A stretch of 64,000 nt of DNA from Rubricoccus sp963708165. GTDB taxonomy: Bacteria; Bacteroidota; Rhodothermia; Rhodothermales; Rubricoccaceae. The notes beneath the pieces were generated by a model, which saw nothing but the letters and a program-made list of their open reading frames with translations, had not been told where the DNA came from and made no database searches. Position 1 is the stretch's first letter. The number at the start of each line of letters is the position of its first letter. The position numbers were made by a program, and so were the translations under genes. The DNA lies in the NCBI GenBank assembly GCA_963708165.1, contig OY970187.1, positions 2,480,001-2,544,000 of the forward strand, written 5' to 3'. Positions 43,150-52,837 of this stretch are shown here, in pieces.

Positions 43150-44067
43150 ATGGCGACCGTCGAAACGACACACCGCGACTCGCACCTCCGCGCTCTCGAA
43201 GCCGAGGCCATCTTCATCATGCGCGAAGTCGCCGCGCAGTTCGAGCGCCCTGTGCTGATGTTCTCGGGCGGCAAGGACTCCATCGTGATGACCCACCTGG
43301 CGCGCAAGGCGTTCCACCCAGGCACGATCCCCTTTCCGCTTCTCCACGTCGACACCGGCCACAACTTCGACGAGACCATCGAATTCCGCGACTGGCTCGT
43401 GGAAGAGCTGGGCGTCCGCCTAGAGATCGCCTCCGTGCAGGATGCCATCGACAAGGGCCGCGTGGTCGAGGAGACGGGACCCGAGGCGAGCCGCAACGGG
43501 CTCCAGATCGTGCCGCTCTTGGACGCGATCCAGGAGCACCAGTACGACGCCGCCTTTGGCGGAGGCCGCCGCGACGAGGAGAAGGCCCGCGCCAAGGAGC
43601 GCTTCTTCTCGCACCGCGACCGCTTCGGCCAGTGGGACCCGAAGAACCAGCGCCCCGAGCTCTGGCACCTCTACAACGGGCACAAAAACGTCGGCGAGCA
43701 CTTCCGCGTCTTCCCGCTCTCCAACTGGACCGAGATGGACGTGTGGCAGTACATCGCGATGGAGGACATCGCGATTCCGAACCTCTACTTCGCACACGAG
43801 CGCGAGGTATTCATGCGCCGCGGCACGATCCTCGCCAAGACGGACTTCATGGAGCTCCTCCCCGGCGAAGAGCTCTCCACGCAGACGATCCGCTTCCGCA
43901 CGATTGGTGACGCGACCTGCACGGGCGCTGTCAGCAGCCACGCCGCCACGCTCCCGGAGATCATCCAGGAGGTCGCTGGCGCGCGCGAGACCGAGCGCGG
44001 CGGACGCCACGACGACAAGCGCTCCGAGGCGGCCATGGAGGACCGCAAGAAGCAGGGCTATTTCTAG
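43150..44067 (+). CDS. cysD: Sulfate adenylyltransferase subunit 2
   Basis: 305 residues. The PP-loop motif FSGGKDSIVM is near residue 38, followed by LLHVDTGHNFDETIEFRDWL, GGRRDEEKARAKER, FPLSNWTEMDVWQYI and RTIGDATCTGAVSS, all typical of CysD. With CysN it makes adenylyl sulfate (APS) from ATP and sulfate. Few copies of the repeat word occur. cysNC follows 90 bp downstream. Confidence 0.97.
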   Translation: MATVETTHRDSHLRALEAEAIFIMREVAAQFERPVLMFSGGKDSIVMTHLARKAFHPGTIPFPLLHVDTGHNFDETIEFRDWLVEELGVRLEIASVQDAIDKGRVVEETGPEASRNGLQIVPLLDAIQEHQYDAAFGGGRRDEEKARAKERFFSHRDRFGQWDPKNQRPELWHLYNGHKNVGEHFRVFPLSNWTEMDVWQYIAMEDIAIPNLYFAHEREVFMRRGTILAKTDFMELLPGEELSTQTIRFRTIGDATCTGAVSSHAATLPEIIQEVAGARETERGGRHDDKRSEAAMEDRKKQGYF

Positions 44068-44072
44068 ACGAG

Positions 44073-44150
44073 GGATGATGAGGCATGAGGGATAGAGGGA
44101 TGGGCAGAGCGCCCTCCCGCATCCCTCCATCCCGTATCCCCACTCCCTCT
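44073..44150. repeat. GAGGGAT/ATCCCTC low-complexity hairpin between cysD and cysNC
   Basis: The left half is an irregular array of ATGAGGGAT-like units (44073-44105), the right half of ATCCCTCCATCCCGTATCCC-like units (44118-44148), giving a G/A-rich strand facing a C/T-rich one. It may fold into an imperfect hairpin in the mRNA. It is similar in style to the CCCCAGT arrays. Confidence 0.6.
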
Positions 44151-44157
44151 TTTGACA

Positions 44158-46125
44158 ATGACGACGAACGGAACGACTACGCCAGAGGCCTCGACCGCAG
44201 GCGACGACTACCTGGAGATGGACCTCTTGCGGTTCACCACCGCAGGCTCGGTCGACGACGGCAAGAGCACCCTCATCGGGCGCCTGCTCTACGACACCAA
44301 GTCCATCTTCCAGGACCAGATGGACGCCGTGGAGGAAGCCTCCATCGCGCGCGGGATGACGGATGACGACAGCATCCCCAACCTCGCGCTGCTGACCGAC
44401 GGGCTCCGCGCCGAGCGCGAGCAGGGCATCACCATCGACGTGGCCTACCGCTACTTCGCGACGCCCAAGCGCAAGTTCATCATCGCCGACACGCCGGGGC
44501 ACGTCCAGTACACCCGCAACATGGTCACGGGCGCGAGCACGGCAGACCTCGCGGTGATCCTGATCGACGCCGCCCGTGGCGTGCAGACGCAGAGCAAGCG
44601 CCACGGCTTTATCGCCGCGCTTCTCGGCCTGCCGCACGTTGTGGTCTGCGTCAACAAGATGGACCTCGTCGGCTACTCCGAGAAGACGTTCGACGCCATC
44701 GTGGACGAGTACACGGACTTCGCGGCCAAGCTGGACGTAAGGGACATCGCGTTTATCCCAGTCAGCGCGCTCGTGGGCGACAACGTGGTCGACCGCAGCG
44801 GCAAGATGCCGTGGTACCAGGGCTCCACGTTCCTGCACCACCTGGAGAGCGTCAACGTCGCCGGCGACAAGAACCTGCGCGACTTCCGCTTCCCGGTCCA
44901 GACAGTTATCCGTCCCAACCAGAGCTTCCGCGGCTTCGCGGGCACGATCGCCTCTGGCGCGATCCGCCCCGGCGAGGAGATGATGGCGCTGCCCGCCGGC
45001 ACCAAAAGCCAGGTCAAGGAGATCACGACGTTCCAGGGCGACCTGGCCGAGGCCCGCGCAGGCGAGGCGGTCGTGATCACGCTCGAAGACGAGATCGACG
45101 TGAGCCGCGGCGACATGCTCGTGCGGACCGGCAACACGCCGACCGTCGGTAACAAGGTCGAGGCGATGATGTGCTGGATGAGCGAGGAGCCTCTGGCGCG
45201 CGACCGGCACTACATCTTGCGCCACACGACCCGCGAGGTCAAGGCGTTCGTCGACGACATCCGCTACCGCGTCGACATCGACACGCTGCACCGGGTCAAG
45301 GACGCCGAGACGCTGGCGCTCAACGAGATCGGCCGCGTGCTCGTCAGCACGGCCTCGCCGTTGTTCTACGACCGCTACAGCCTCAACAAAGAGACCGGCG
45401 CGTTCGTCCTCATCGACCCGTACTCCAACACGACGGTCGCCGCGGGCATGATCCGTGGCGAAGGCCAGGACGCCGACCGCGTCGCCGCCGACGCGCAGCG
45501 TCTGGCGGGCATGGAGCGGAAGAAGTCGTCCAACGTGACCTGGGAGGGTCTGAACATCCCGCGTGAGGAGCGCGAGGCGAAGCAAACCCACAAGGCGGCC
45601 GCGCTCTGGTTTACTGGCCTTTCGGGCTCGGGCAAGACGACCGTCGCCCGCGAGGTCGAGAAGCAACTCTTCGCCAGAGGCATCAAGACGATGCTGCTCG
45701 ACGGCGATCAGGTGCGCCACGGTCTCTGCGGCGACCTGGGCTTTAGCCCGATCGACCGCGCCGAGAACATCCGCCGCGTGGGCGAAGTCGCCCGCCTGTT
45801 TGTGGAGAGCGGCGCGCTCACGCTCTGCACCTTCGTCTCGCCCTACCGCGGCGACCGCGACTGGGTGCGCGAGCTGATGCCCGACGGGCGCTTCTTGGAG
45901 GTCTTCGTAGACGTGGACATCGAGACCGCGAAGTCGCGCGATCCCAAGGGCCTCTACGCGAAGGTGGACGCGGGCGAGATCCAGAACTTCACCGGCATCA
46001 GCGCGCCCTACGAGGCGCCCGAGAACCCGGAGATGACGCTCGACACGACCGACGCGACCGTCGAGGAGTCTGCCGCCGAGGTGATCCGCCAGCTCGAAGA
46101 AGCGGGCCTCATCCCGACGGCCTAG
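44158..46125 (+). CDS. cysN/cysC: Bifunctional sulfate adenylyltransferase subunit 1/adenylylsulfate kinase
   Basis: 655 residues. The CysN GTPase domain has FTTAGSVDDGKSTLIGRLLYD, DTPGHVQYTRNMVTGAS and VCVNKMDLV, then EF-Tu-like barrels. From about residue 475 a CysC kinase follows with the P-loop WFTGLSGSGKTTVA, DGDQVRHGLCGDLGFS and FVSPYRGDRDWVR. CysN drives APS formation with GTP; CysC phosphorylates APS to PAPS. The ATG at 44158 is preferred over the TTG at 44152. The stop TAG is fused to CCTCTGGCGCCAGA. Confidence 0.96.
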   Translation: MTTNGTTTPEASTAGDDYLEMDLLRFTTAGSVDDGKSTLIGRLLYDTKSIFQDQMDAVEEASIARGMTDDDSIPNLALLTDGLRAEREQGITIDVAYRYFATPKRKFIIADTPGHVQYTRNMVTGASTADLAVILIDAARGVQTQSKRHGFIAALLGLPHVVVCVNKMDLVGYSEKTFDAIVDEYTDFAAKLDVRDIAFIPVSALVGDNVVDRSGKMPWYQGSTFLHHLESVNVAGDKNLRDFRFPVQTVIRPNQSFRGFAGTIASGAIRPGEEMMALPAGTKSQVKEITTFQGDLAEARAGEAVVITLEDEIDVSRGDMLVRTGNTPTVGNKVEAMMCWMSEEPLARDRHYILRHTTREVKAFVDDIRYRVDIDTLHRVKDAETLALNEIGRVLVSTASPLFYDRYSLNKETGAFVLIDPYSNTTVAAGMIRGEGQDADRVAADAQRLAGMERKKSSNVTWEGLNIPREEREAKQTHKAAALWFTGLSGSGKTTVAREVEKQLFARGIKTMLLDGDQVRHGLCGDLGFSPIDRAENIRRVGEVARLFVESGALTLCTFVSPYRGDRDWVRELMPDGRFLEVFVDVDIETAKSRDPKGLYAKVDAGEIQNFTGISAPYEAPENPEMTLDTTDATVEESAAEVIRQLEEAGLIPTA

Positions 46126-46234
46126 CCTCTGGCGCCAGACGTGACCCCGCCGGGCCTCTGGCGCGACCGGATCGAAAGACACGGGGTGCGTGTTGGGACT
46201 GCCCGACACGCACCATCCTCTGTAGCCCCGCCAC

Positions 46235-46804
46235 GTGACCGTTCGCGAGACCACCCTGCCCGGCGTCCTCCTCATCGAGCCTGCCGTCTACGGCGACGCC
46301 AGAGGCTTCTTTCTGGAGACGTTCGAGGCGTCGCGCTACGAAGCGGCGGGCGTGCCAACGGCGTGGGTGCAGACCAACCACAGCCGGAGCCGAGAAGGCA
46401 CGCTCCGAGGCCTGCACACGCAGATCCAGCACCCGCAGGGGAAGCTGGTGCGCGTCGCCAGAGGCTCGGTCTACGACGTGGTGCTGGATCTGCGCCTAGC
46501 CTCGTCCACCTTCGGGCAGTGGGAAGCGCACGAGCTCTCGGACGCGAACCACCACCAGCTCTGGATTCCGCCCGGCCTCGCGCACGGCTTCTGCGTCGTC
46601 TCGCCAGAGGCCGACTTCGTCTACGCCTGCACCGCGCGCTACGACGCGGCGGACGAGGGCGGCGTGGCGTGGGACGACCCGGACCTCGCGATTCCGTGGC
46701 CTGTCGACCGTCCGCTGATCTCGGAAAAGGACCGCGCGCTGCCGCGGTTGCGGGACCTCACGCCGGACGACTTGCCTCTGGCGCCAGAGGCGGATCTGGG
46801 GTAG
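46235..46804 (+). CDS. rfbC: dTDP-4-dehydrorhamnose 3,5-epimerase
   Basis: 189 residues, cupin fold. Motifs: GDARGFFLETFEASRYEAAG, QTNHSRSREGTLRGLHTQ with the active-site His, and WIPPGLAHGFCVVSPEADFVYACT. It epimerises dTDP-4-keto-6-deoxyglucose at C3 and C5. The start is a GTG at 46235. rfbD lies 1.4 kb downstream beyond a minus-strand ATP-grasp gene; rfbA and rfbB are not adjacent. The C-terminal tail (LPLAPEADLG) is repeat-word derived. Confidence 0.94.
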   Translation: MTVRETTLPGVLLIEPAVYGDARGFFLETFEASRYEAAGVPTAWVQTNHSRSREGTLRGLHTQIQHPQGKLVRVARGSVYDVVLDLRLASSTFGQWEAHELSDANHHQLWIPPGLAHGFCVVSPEADFVYACTARYDAADEGGVAWDDPDLAIPWPVDRPLISEKDRALPRLRDLTPDDLPLAPEADLG

Positions 46805-46872
46805 CTGCAGGGACGCCACGCGTGGTGTTCAGCGTGCGCGCTCCGCCAGAGGCCTCTGGCGAACGGCTGGGC

Positions 46873-48052
46873 TCACGCCGCGGTGTCCACCTCCAACCGC
46901 AGCGCGTCGCGCGCGGCACGGAGCCGCGCCTCGGCCTCTGGCGCCGTGGCGCCCGTTACGAGGATGTGGCCGACTTCCTGGCCCGTGCCCTCGCGGGGCG
47001 CGATGCGGTCTCCGGGGCCAACGCGCAACGTGGCCTCGACCACGCCCGGGCACTCGCGGACGGCTTCGATGCCGCTGGCGCGACGCACGATGCCCGCGCC
47101 GGGGTGGAGAATCCAGACCGCCGCCGCCAGAGGCGCGGGCGGAAGCTCGGGCGTTTCGCCGCACTCGATGCGGAAGACGTGCTCCCACGCGTCGACGCCG
47201 TAAGCGAGCGAGATCAGGCGCATCAGGTGGCCGCCGGGCGGCCGTGCCGCCATCTCGCCGAAGACTGCGACCGGCGCCTGACCTGACGCCTCTGGCGTCA
47301 GAAAGGTCTCCATGTGCGTGATGCCGCGCTCGACGCCGAGCGCGTGCCGCGCGGCGCTGTGCAACGCGCGGACGGCCTCGGCATCCGCCGCTACCAGAGG
47401 CGCCGGGGCGACGCTCGCCTGTGCCCAGCAAGAGGTACTGCGTCGGGTTCATCGCGCACAACTGGCCTCCCCAGCCGAATCCTTCGGCGCTCATCTCCGT
47501 GCCGCGCACGAACGCCTCGGCCATCCAACCGTTTGGGAGAAGGTCCGGTAGGCCGTCGCGCTCGCGGACGATGTACGCCCCGCGCCCGCCCGAGCCCACG
47601 CACGGCTTGATGACGAGCGGTAGCGCCAGCCGCTCGACCAGCGCATCGCCCCGGAGCGCCTCTGGCGGGGTCTCGCCAGAGGCCTCGACAAAGTCCGCGC
47701 AGGGCAGACCGGCCTCGCGGATGGCGCGCTTCATCGCGCCCTTGTGCGTGCAGAGGTGCGCAGCCTCTGGCGTGAGGCCGGGTAGCCCGAGTGCGGCGCG
47801 GAGGTGCGCGGCGGGTACGACGGAGCGCTCCGTGAGCGCCACTACGGCGCTGGGCGCCAGAGGCCGCAGGTCGCGCGCGACCGCGCTCCAGGCCTCTGGC
47901 GGCGCGTCGAACGGAGCCACGACAGCGCGGTGTACCCGCGATGCCATCTGGGCTCCGGGCTGCGCTTCGGCGACGAGAACGACGCGGAACCCGAGACGCT
48001 GGGCGCTCTCGATAGCGGCTCGCCGAGATCCTACCAACACGACTGTTCGCAT
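46873..48052 (-). CDS. ATP-grasp ligase-like protein, frame change near 47410
   Basis: The 5' part MRTVVLVGSRRAAIESAQRLGFRVVLVAEAQ begins a biotin-carboxylase-type pre-ATP-grasp domain; then HKGAMKRAIREAGLPCADFV and LPLVIKPCVGSGGRGAYIV give the ATP-grasp lysine and glycine loop, and AEAFVRGTEMSAEGFGWGG the second strand. After YLLLGT one extra G shifts the frame; the continuation ASVAPAPLVAADAEAVRALHSAARHALGVERGITHMETFLTPEASG ... VAVFGEMAARPPGGHLM carries the metal-binding Glu and the C-terminal domain. Joined length is about 392 residues. It probably ligates a carboxylate to an amine; the substrate is unknown. Confidence 0.8.
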
Positions 48053-48154
48053 CGCTGTGTCTGTCTCTAAACGTCTTTGGGGCGGTCCCGGAGTCCGTGT
48101 CTGGGAGCGGTGGCGGAGGAAAAAGTACGCTGCGCGGATGCCGGGCGCGATCTT

Positions 48155-48178
48155 CAGTCCCCAGTCCCCAGTCCCCAG
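48155..48178. repeat. Heptamer array (CCCCAGT)n just before rfbD
   Basis: Three perfect copies of CAGTCCC plus CAG end one base before the rfbD GTG, in the same position and orientation as the array in front of coaE. Confidence 0.85.
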
Positions 48179-48179
48179 C

Positions 48180-49090
48180 GTGCGCCTCATCGTCACCGGA
48201 GCGAGCGGCCAACTCGGCCACGCCGTCGCGGCGCTCGCGCGCGGCCGGCACGAGGTGCGCGCGTTCTCGCGCTCAGAGCTAGACATCACCGATGCCGGTG
48301 CAGTAGACCGCGCGCTCGCCGACGCGGCCTCTGGCGCCAGAGGCACGGCGCTGAGCCAGCCTCTGGCGGTGATCAACGCCGCGGCGTACACCGCCGTCGA
48401 TCGGGCCGAGGGAGAGAGAGAGGCGGCATTCGCCGTCAACCGCGATGGTGCTGCGAACCTCGCGACGGCTCGTGCGCGCGCCACGGCGCAGCGCTCGTCC
48501 ACCTCTCGACGGACTATGTGTTCGACGGGACCAGGCGCGCGCCCTACACAGAAGACGATGCGCCCAACCCTCTGGGCGTCTACGGCGCCAGCAAGTGGGC
48601 CGGGGAGGTGGCCGTGCGCGAGAGCGTCGAGCGCCACGCCATCCTGCGAACGGCGTGGGTGTTCTCCGCCAGAGGCTCCAACTTCGCGCGCACCATGTGG
48701 CGGCTCGCGCACGAGCGCGACGAGATCCGCGTCGTCGCCGATCAGACCGGACACCCGACGTGGGCCGGACACCTCGCGGAGGCATGTCTCGCGGTCGCCA
48801 GAGGCCTGAGTGCGGGCGGGGAAGCGGGCACGTTCCACGTCGCCGGGTCGCCCGCTACGACGTGGCACGGGCTGGCGGAGGCCGTTGTAGAGCGCGCCCA
48901 AGCCTCTGGCGCGTCGCCCACGCGCGTCATCCCGATCTCGACGGCCGAGTATCCGACCGCCGCCCAGCGCCCGCCAGAGGTGCGGTTGGAGGTGGCAAAG
49001 GTCCGAGAGACATACAGGATCGGCCCGCTGGACTGGCGCGAGGGTGTAGACCAAACCGCGCGCGTGCTCGCCGAGAGCAGTACAGGTTAG
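48180..49090 (+). CDS. rfbD: dTDP-4-dehydrorhamnose reductase, frame change near 48475
   Basis: The 5' part VRLIVTGASGQLGHAVAALARGRHEVRAFSRSELDITD has the NAD-binding glycine motif and reads to AAYTAVDRAEGEREAAFAVNRDGAANLATA. The continuation in another frame (CARHGAALVHLSTDYVFDGTRRAPYTEDDAPNPLGVYGASKWAGE) holds the catalytic STDYVFDG and YxxxK (YGASK), then RTAWVFSARGSNFA and the C-terminal domain. One indel near 48475 joins them (about 303 residues). It makes dTDP-L-rhamnose with RfbC. Confidence 0.88.
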
Positions 49091-49271
49091 GTCGGCACAG
49101 GCGGTACGTCCTAGAAGCACGGCGCCCCGCCAGAGGCGTCTCTCTGCAGGGCGGTGGCTGTGAAGAGGCTGTTTGGCACGGAGTTGGGGAGTCTCCCGCT
49201 TGTACTGAGACCTCGCGGGGCTGTAACGTCTCGCAGCCTGACACCGCTGCCTTTGCCTCTCGCGCCCGCGC

Positions 49272-50429
49272 ATGTTCGTCCTGCCTCTTGTCCTCTGCTT
49301 CGCGGCTAGCCTTCTGGCCGCGCTCGCACTGGTGCCCGTCGTGGAGCGGGTGGCGACGCGCAGAGGCTGGGTTGATATCCCGGACCGGCGGCGGAAGAAC
49401 CACAGCGCACCGGTCGCCAACGTGGGCGGTGTGGCCATCCTTGGCGCGGCGTTTTTCGGAGTGGGCGTAATCGCACTCAGTGCGGCCCTGCTGCCCGGCC
49501 TGTGGGGCGACGTGCTCTCGCTTCCGGCGCGGCGCGTGCTGGTCGGGGCGCTCATGGTGTCCGCGCTCGGCCTGGTGGACGACCGGCTGGACCTGAACTT
49601 TCAGATCAAGCTGGCAGCCCAGCTTCTGGTGGTCGCGCTCACGTTTAGCGCCAACCTGCGGATCCAGATGCTGGACGGCCTGCTCGGTACCGGCGGACTC
49701 GGCATGACGGTTTCGTTCGTGCTCACCGCACTCTGGATGATGGGCATGATCAACGCCGTCAACCTCATCGACGGCATGGACGGGCTGGCCGCTGGCGTCG
49801 TCGCGATCGCGCTGGCGGGTCTCGCGGCGGTCCACGCGATCGGCGGCGACCTCGGGCCGATGATCCTGGTCGTGTCCGTGATCGGCGCGCTGGTGGGCTT
49901 TCTGCGCTACAACCGGGCGCCCGCGCGCATTTTCATGGGCGACAGCGGAAGTCTGTTTCTGGGCTACGTGCTCGCGGCCTACGCGCTCCGCGGCTCGTCG
50001 CACTCCGATCCCGTCCTGCAGGTCATCATCCCGGCCGTGGTCATGGGCGTGCCGCTGCTCGATCTCATCGTCTCGGTCACGCGGCGCAAGCTCATGGGCC
50101 ACTCGCTCTTCTTCGCCGACGACGACCACATTCACCACCGGCTTCTCGCGCAGATGTCCGCGCCAGAGGCCGTCCGCACGCTGTACTGGCTGAGCCTCTT
50201 TCTCGCGCTCGGCGGGTGCGCGATGGCGGCCTTCCCGGCGCCTCTGGCGGTGCTGACGTTTGCGCTGGGCTCGGGGGTGGTGTACAGCTTTTTGCGCAGC
50301 ATCGGGTACCTGCCGTCGCCGCGGCGCGTGCTGGCGCTCCTGACCAACCCGGAGACGTTTCGGCGCGCAGGCGCGCTGCGCAACGCGCGCATCGAGCGCC
50401 AGAGGCGGCAGCGCGAGGCCAACCTGTAG
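49272..50429 (+). CDS. WecA/TagO-type undecaprenyl-phosphate sugar-1-phosphate transferase
   Basis: 385 residues, about 10-11 membrane helices. The family motifs are GLVDDRLDLN (Asp-Asp), MINAVNLIDGMDGLAAG and RIFMGDSGSLFLGY, and the cytoplasmic His motif FADDDHIHHRLL, which distinguishes WecA/TagO/TarO members from MraY. It loads GlcNAc-1-P or a related sugar onto undecaprenyl phosphate and so starts a surface polysaccharide. It sits among sugar-nucleotide genes, consistent with that job. The TAG stop is fused to CCTCTGGCG. Confidence 0.93.
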   Translation: MFVLPLVLCFAASLLAALALVPVVERVATRRGWVDIPDRRRKNHSAPVANVGGVAILGAAFFGVGVIALSAALLPGLWGDVLSLPARRVLVGALMVSALGLVDDRLDLNFQIKLAAQLLVVALTFSANLRIQMLDGLLGTGGLGMTVSFVLTALWMMGMINAVNLIDGMDGLAAGVVAIALAGLAAVHAIGGDLGPMILVVSVIGALVGFLRYNRAPARIFMGDSGSLFLGYVLAAYALRGSSHSDPVLQVIIPAVVMGVPLLDLIVSVTRRKLMGHSLFFADDDHIHHRLLAQMSAPEAVRTLYWLSLFLALGGCAMAAFPAPLAVLTFALGSGVVYSFLRSIGYLPSPRRVLALLTNPETFRRAGALRNARIERQRRQREANL

Positions 50430-50475
50430 CCTCTGGCGAGAGCCCAGAGGGAACCCGCAGACCTGGCGCCAGAGG

Positions 50476-51532
50476 CTAGGCTCCCACGGCGAGGTCGACC
50501 GGCGCGCCGCCCGCTTGGATCGACTGGCGTGCGGCTTCCAGGATGCGTACCACCGCGAGACCCTCGTGGCCGTCGGAGCGTGGGGCGCGCTTCTGGCGGA
50601 TGGCGGCGGCGAACTCCTCGACTTCGAGCCGGAGCGGCTCGGCGCGGTCGAGCCGCGGAATGAGCACATCGCCGGAGCGGACCGAGAGCGCGTCCGCGTA
50701 GGGCACCGTCCCGTCGCGCTCGCTCGCGGGCGTGCCGACGCCTTTGTCGTAGACGCGGACCGGCTCGGCGGCTTCCATGTCGTCGATGACCGCCATCTGC
50801 TCGCTGCCCACGACTGTCGTGCGGCGGACCTTGTGCGGGTCCAGCCAGGAACAGTGCAGGTGCGCGATCTCGCCGCCCTCGAACGTCACGCTCGCGAACA
50901 CCACGTCTTCGGGCCCGCCGGGCTGCAAGTAGGCGTGGCCTCTGGCGGAGACCGAAACGGGCGCGCCGGAAATGAGCGAGAGTGCAACAGCCAGGTCGTG
51001 CGGCGCCAGGCTGTCGAACGCGCTTTCGCTCTCGCGCACGATCCCGAGGTTGACGCGCACGCTGTAGAGGTAGCGGATTTGTCCCAGCGCGCCCTCGCGC
51101 ACGAGCGATTCTACGTGGCGATACGCGGGGTGGTAGCGGAGCAAATGTCCCACCATGAGCCGCAGGTCTTGGGTGTCGGCCAGCGCGACGAGCGCTTCGG
51201 CTTCGGCGGTGGTCTGCGCCAGAGGCTTCTCCACGAACACGTGCTTGCCCGCGCTCGAGCGCCGCGCTCGCGATGCGCGCGTGCGTCGGCGTCTCGGTCG
51301 CTACGATCACGGCCTCAATGGAGCGGTCGGCCAGAACCGAGTCCAGGTCGTCGGTGAGTCTGGCCTCTGGCGCCAGGCGCCCGGCCACGTCGCGCGCGTC
51401 GGCGTCGCGGTCGCAGACGGCGACGACTTCGGCACCGGGCATGGCGGCGGCGTTGCGGAGCAGGTTGCGGCCCCAGTAGCCCACGCCGATCTGCGCGAGG
51501 CGAAGGGGCTCGGTGTACGCGAACGACGACAT
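50476..51532 (-). CDS. Gfo/Idh/MocA oxidoreductase (WlbA/WbpB-like), frame change near 51240
   Basis: The 5' part MSSFAYTEPLRLAQIGVGYWGRNLLRNAAAMPGAEVVAVCD is the NAD-binding start and reads to SAALERG. An extra G in GCGGGCAAG shifts the frame; the next frame gives KHVFVEKPLAQTTAEAEALVALAD with the catalytic EKP Lys, then HLLRYHPAYRHVESLV and DSLAPHDLAVALSLI. Joined length is about 351 residues. Next to a DegT aminotransferase and a hexapeptide acyltransferase it fits the UDP-GlcNAcA 3-dehydrogenase of the diacetamido-uronate pathway. Its ATG overlaps the DegT stop (TGATG). Confidence 0.83.
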
Positions 51533-52694
51533 CAGGCGGGAACGGGCTGGGTAACGAGCTCTCGGACGGCCTCTGCCACGCGAGCGAGGTCGCTCATGGA
51601 CAGGTGCGGGTGCATCGGCAGCGAGAGCACGTCGCGGCAGGCACGCTCGGTTTCGGCAAGCGAGAAGCGGCCGCCAGAGGCGTAGGGCGGCATCTCGTGC
51701 AGCGGCACCGGGTAGTAGACCATCGACGGGATGCCGCGCTCGCGCAGGCCACTGGCTACGGCGTCGCGGTTGGCTACGCGCAGCGTGTACTGGTGGAACA
51801 CGTGGTGCGCGCCAGAGGCTCGGTGGGGCGCGTGACTTCGGGCAGGTCCGCGAAGTGGTCGTCGTAGACCGCCGCCGCCAGGCGCCGGGCCGTCGTCCAC
51901 GCGGGCAGGTGACCCAGCTTGACGCGCAAAATCGCGGCCTGCATCGCGTCCAGGCGCGAGTTGATGCCGATCTCGGTGTGGAAGTATTTCCGCGCCGCGC
52001 CGTGGTTGGCGATCCGCCGCGCGCGCTCCGCCAGAGGCGCGCTCGTGGTGAGCACGGCGCCGCCGTCGCCGTAGGCGCCGAGGTTTTTGGAGGGGTAGAA
52101 CGAGAGCGTCCCCAGGTCGCCCGCCAGCCCCGCGGATTCGCCGTCGCGCACGGCGCCGATCGCCTGCGCCGCGTCCTCCACGATGGGAATGCCGTGCGGC
52201 TCGCAGACCGCGCGCAGCGCCGCCATGTCCGCCATCTGCCCGAACAGGTGAACCGGCACGACCGCCTTCGTGCGCTCGGTGATCGCCTCCGCGACAGCCT
52301 CTGGCGCGAGGTTGAACGTCTCGGCGTCGATGTCCGCAAAGACAGGGACGGCCCCCAGCAGCGCCGCCGCTTCGGCCGTCGCGACAAACGTGAACGCGGG
52401 GCAGATCACCTCGTCGCCTGGCCCTACATCGAGCGCCATCAGCGCGATCTGCAGCGCGTCCGTGCCGTTGGCGCAGCCGATGACGTGCGCCTCTGGCGTG
52501 CGCGTGTCCAGATCTGCGACGTACTCCGCAAGTGCGGCCTCGAAGCCCGCGAGAACGGGCCCGCGCACAAACGCGGTCGCGTCGAGAATGCCCGCGATGG
52601 CAGCGTCGAGCTCGGGGCGGATGGAGGCGACCTCGGCCTTGAGGTCGACCATGCTGAGGGCGCGCGTGGGCGCCTCTGGCGAAGAGGTCTGCAT
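51532..52694 (-). CDS. DegT/DnrJ/EryC1 aminotransferase (WlbC/WbpE-like), frame change near 51815
   Basis: Starts MQTSSPEAPTRALSMVDLKAEVASIRPELDAAIAGILDATAFVRGP. Motifs of the PLP sugar aminotransferases: GCANGTDALQIALMAL, CPAFTFVATAEA, VEDAAQAIGAV and the PLP lysine in TLSFYPSKNLGAYGDGGA. After VTRPTE the frame shifts at a repeat word; the next frame continues ASGAHHVFHQYTLRVANRDAVASGLRERGIPSMVYYPVPLHEMPPY to the stop. Joined length is about 387 residues. It would aminate C3 of a UDP-3-keto-GlcNAc-uronate, between the adjacent dehydrogenase and acetyltransferase steps. Confidence 0.88.
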
Positions 52695-52837
52695 GGCCTG
52701 AAACTACGGGGAGCCGGGCGCGGGCATCCACGCTCGCCAGAGGCCTCTGGCGGCGGCGTGGCACGCGTGTGACGCCACACCGCGACGCGACCAGATTGCA
52801 CGCTCGCCAGAGGCCGGTTTGCTTCCAGTCCCCAGTC

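Noticed and set aside
43420..46275. A 951-codon open frame on the minus strand
   Set aside because: It is antisense to cysD and cysNC, which have complete motifs on the plus strand. High G+C keeps the opposite frame open.
49272..50429. Minus-strand frames across the WecA-type gene
   Set aside because: They lack domains and codon sense, and the plus-strand product has all the family motifs.
50132..52387. One 751-codon minus-strand protein covering the Gfo/Idh and DegT genes
   Set aside because: It mixes true stretches of the two enzymes with frame-shifted Arg/Ala-rich text; two separate enzymes with frame breaks explain it better.
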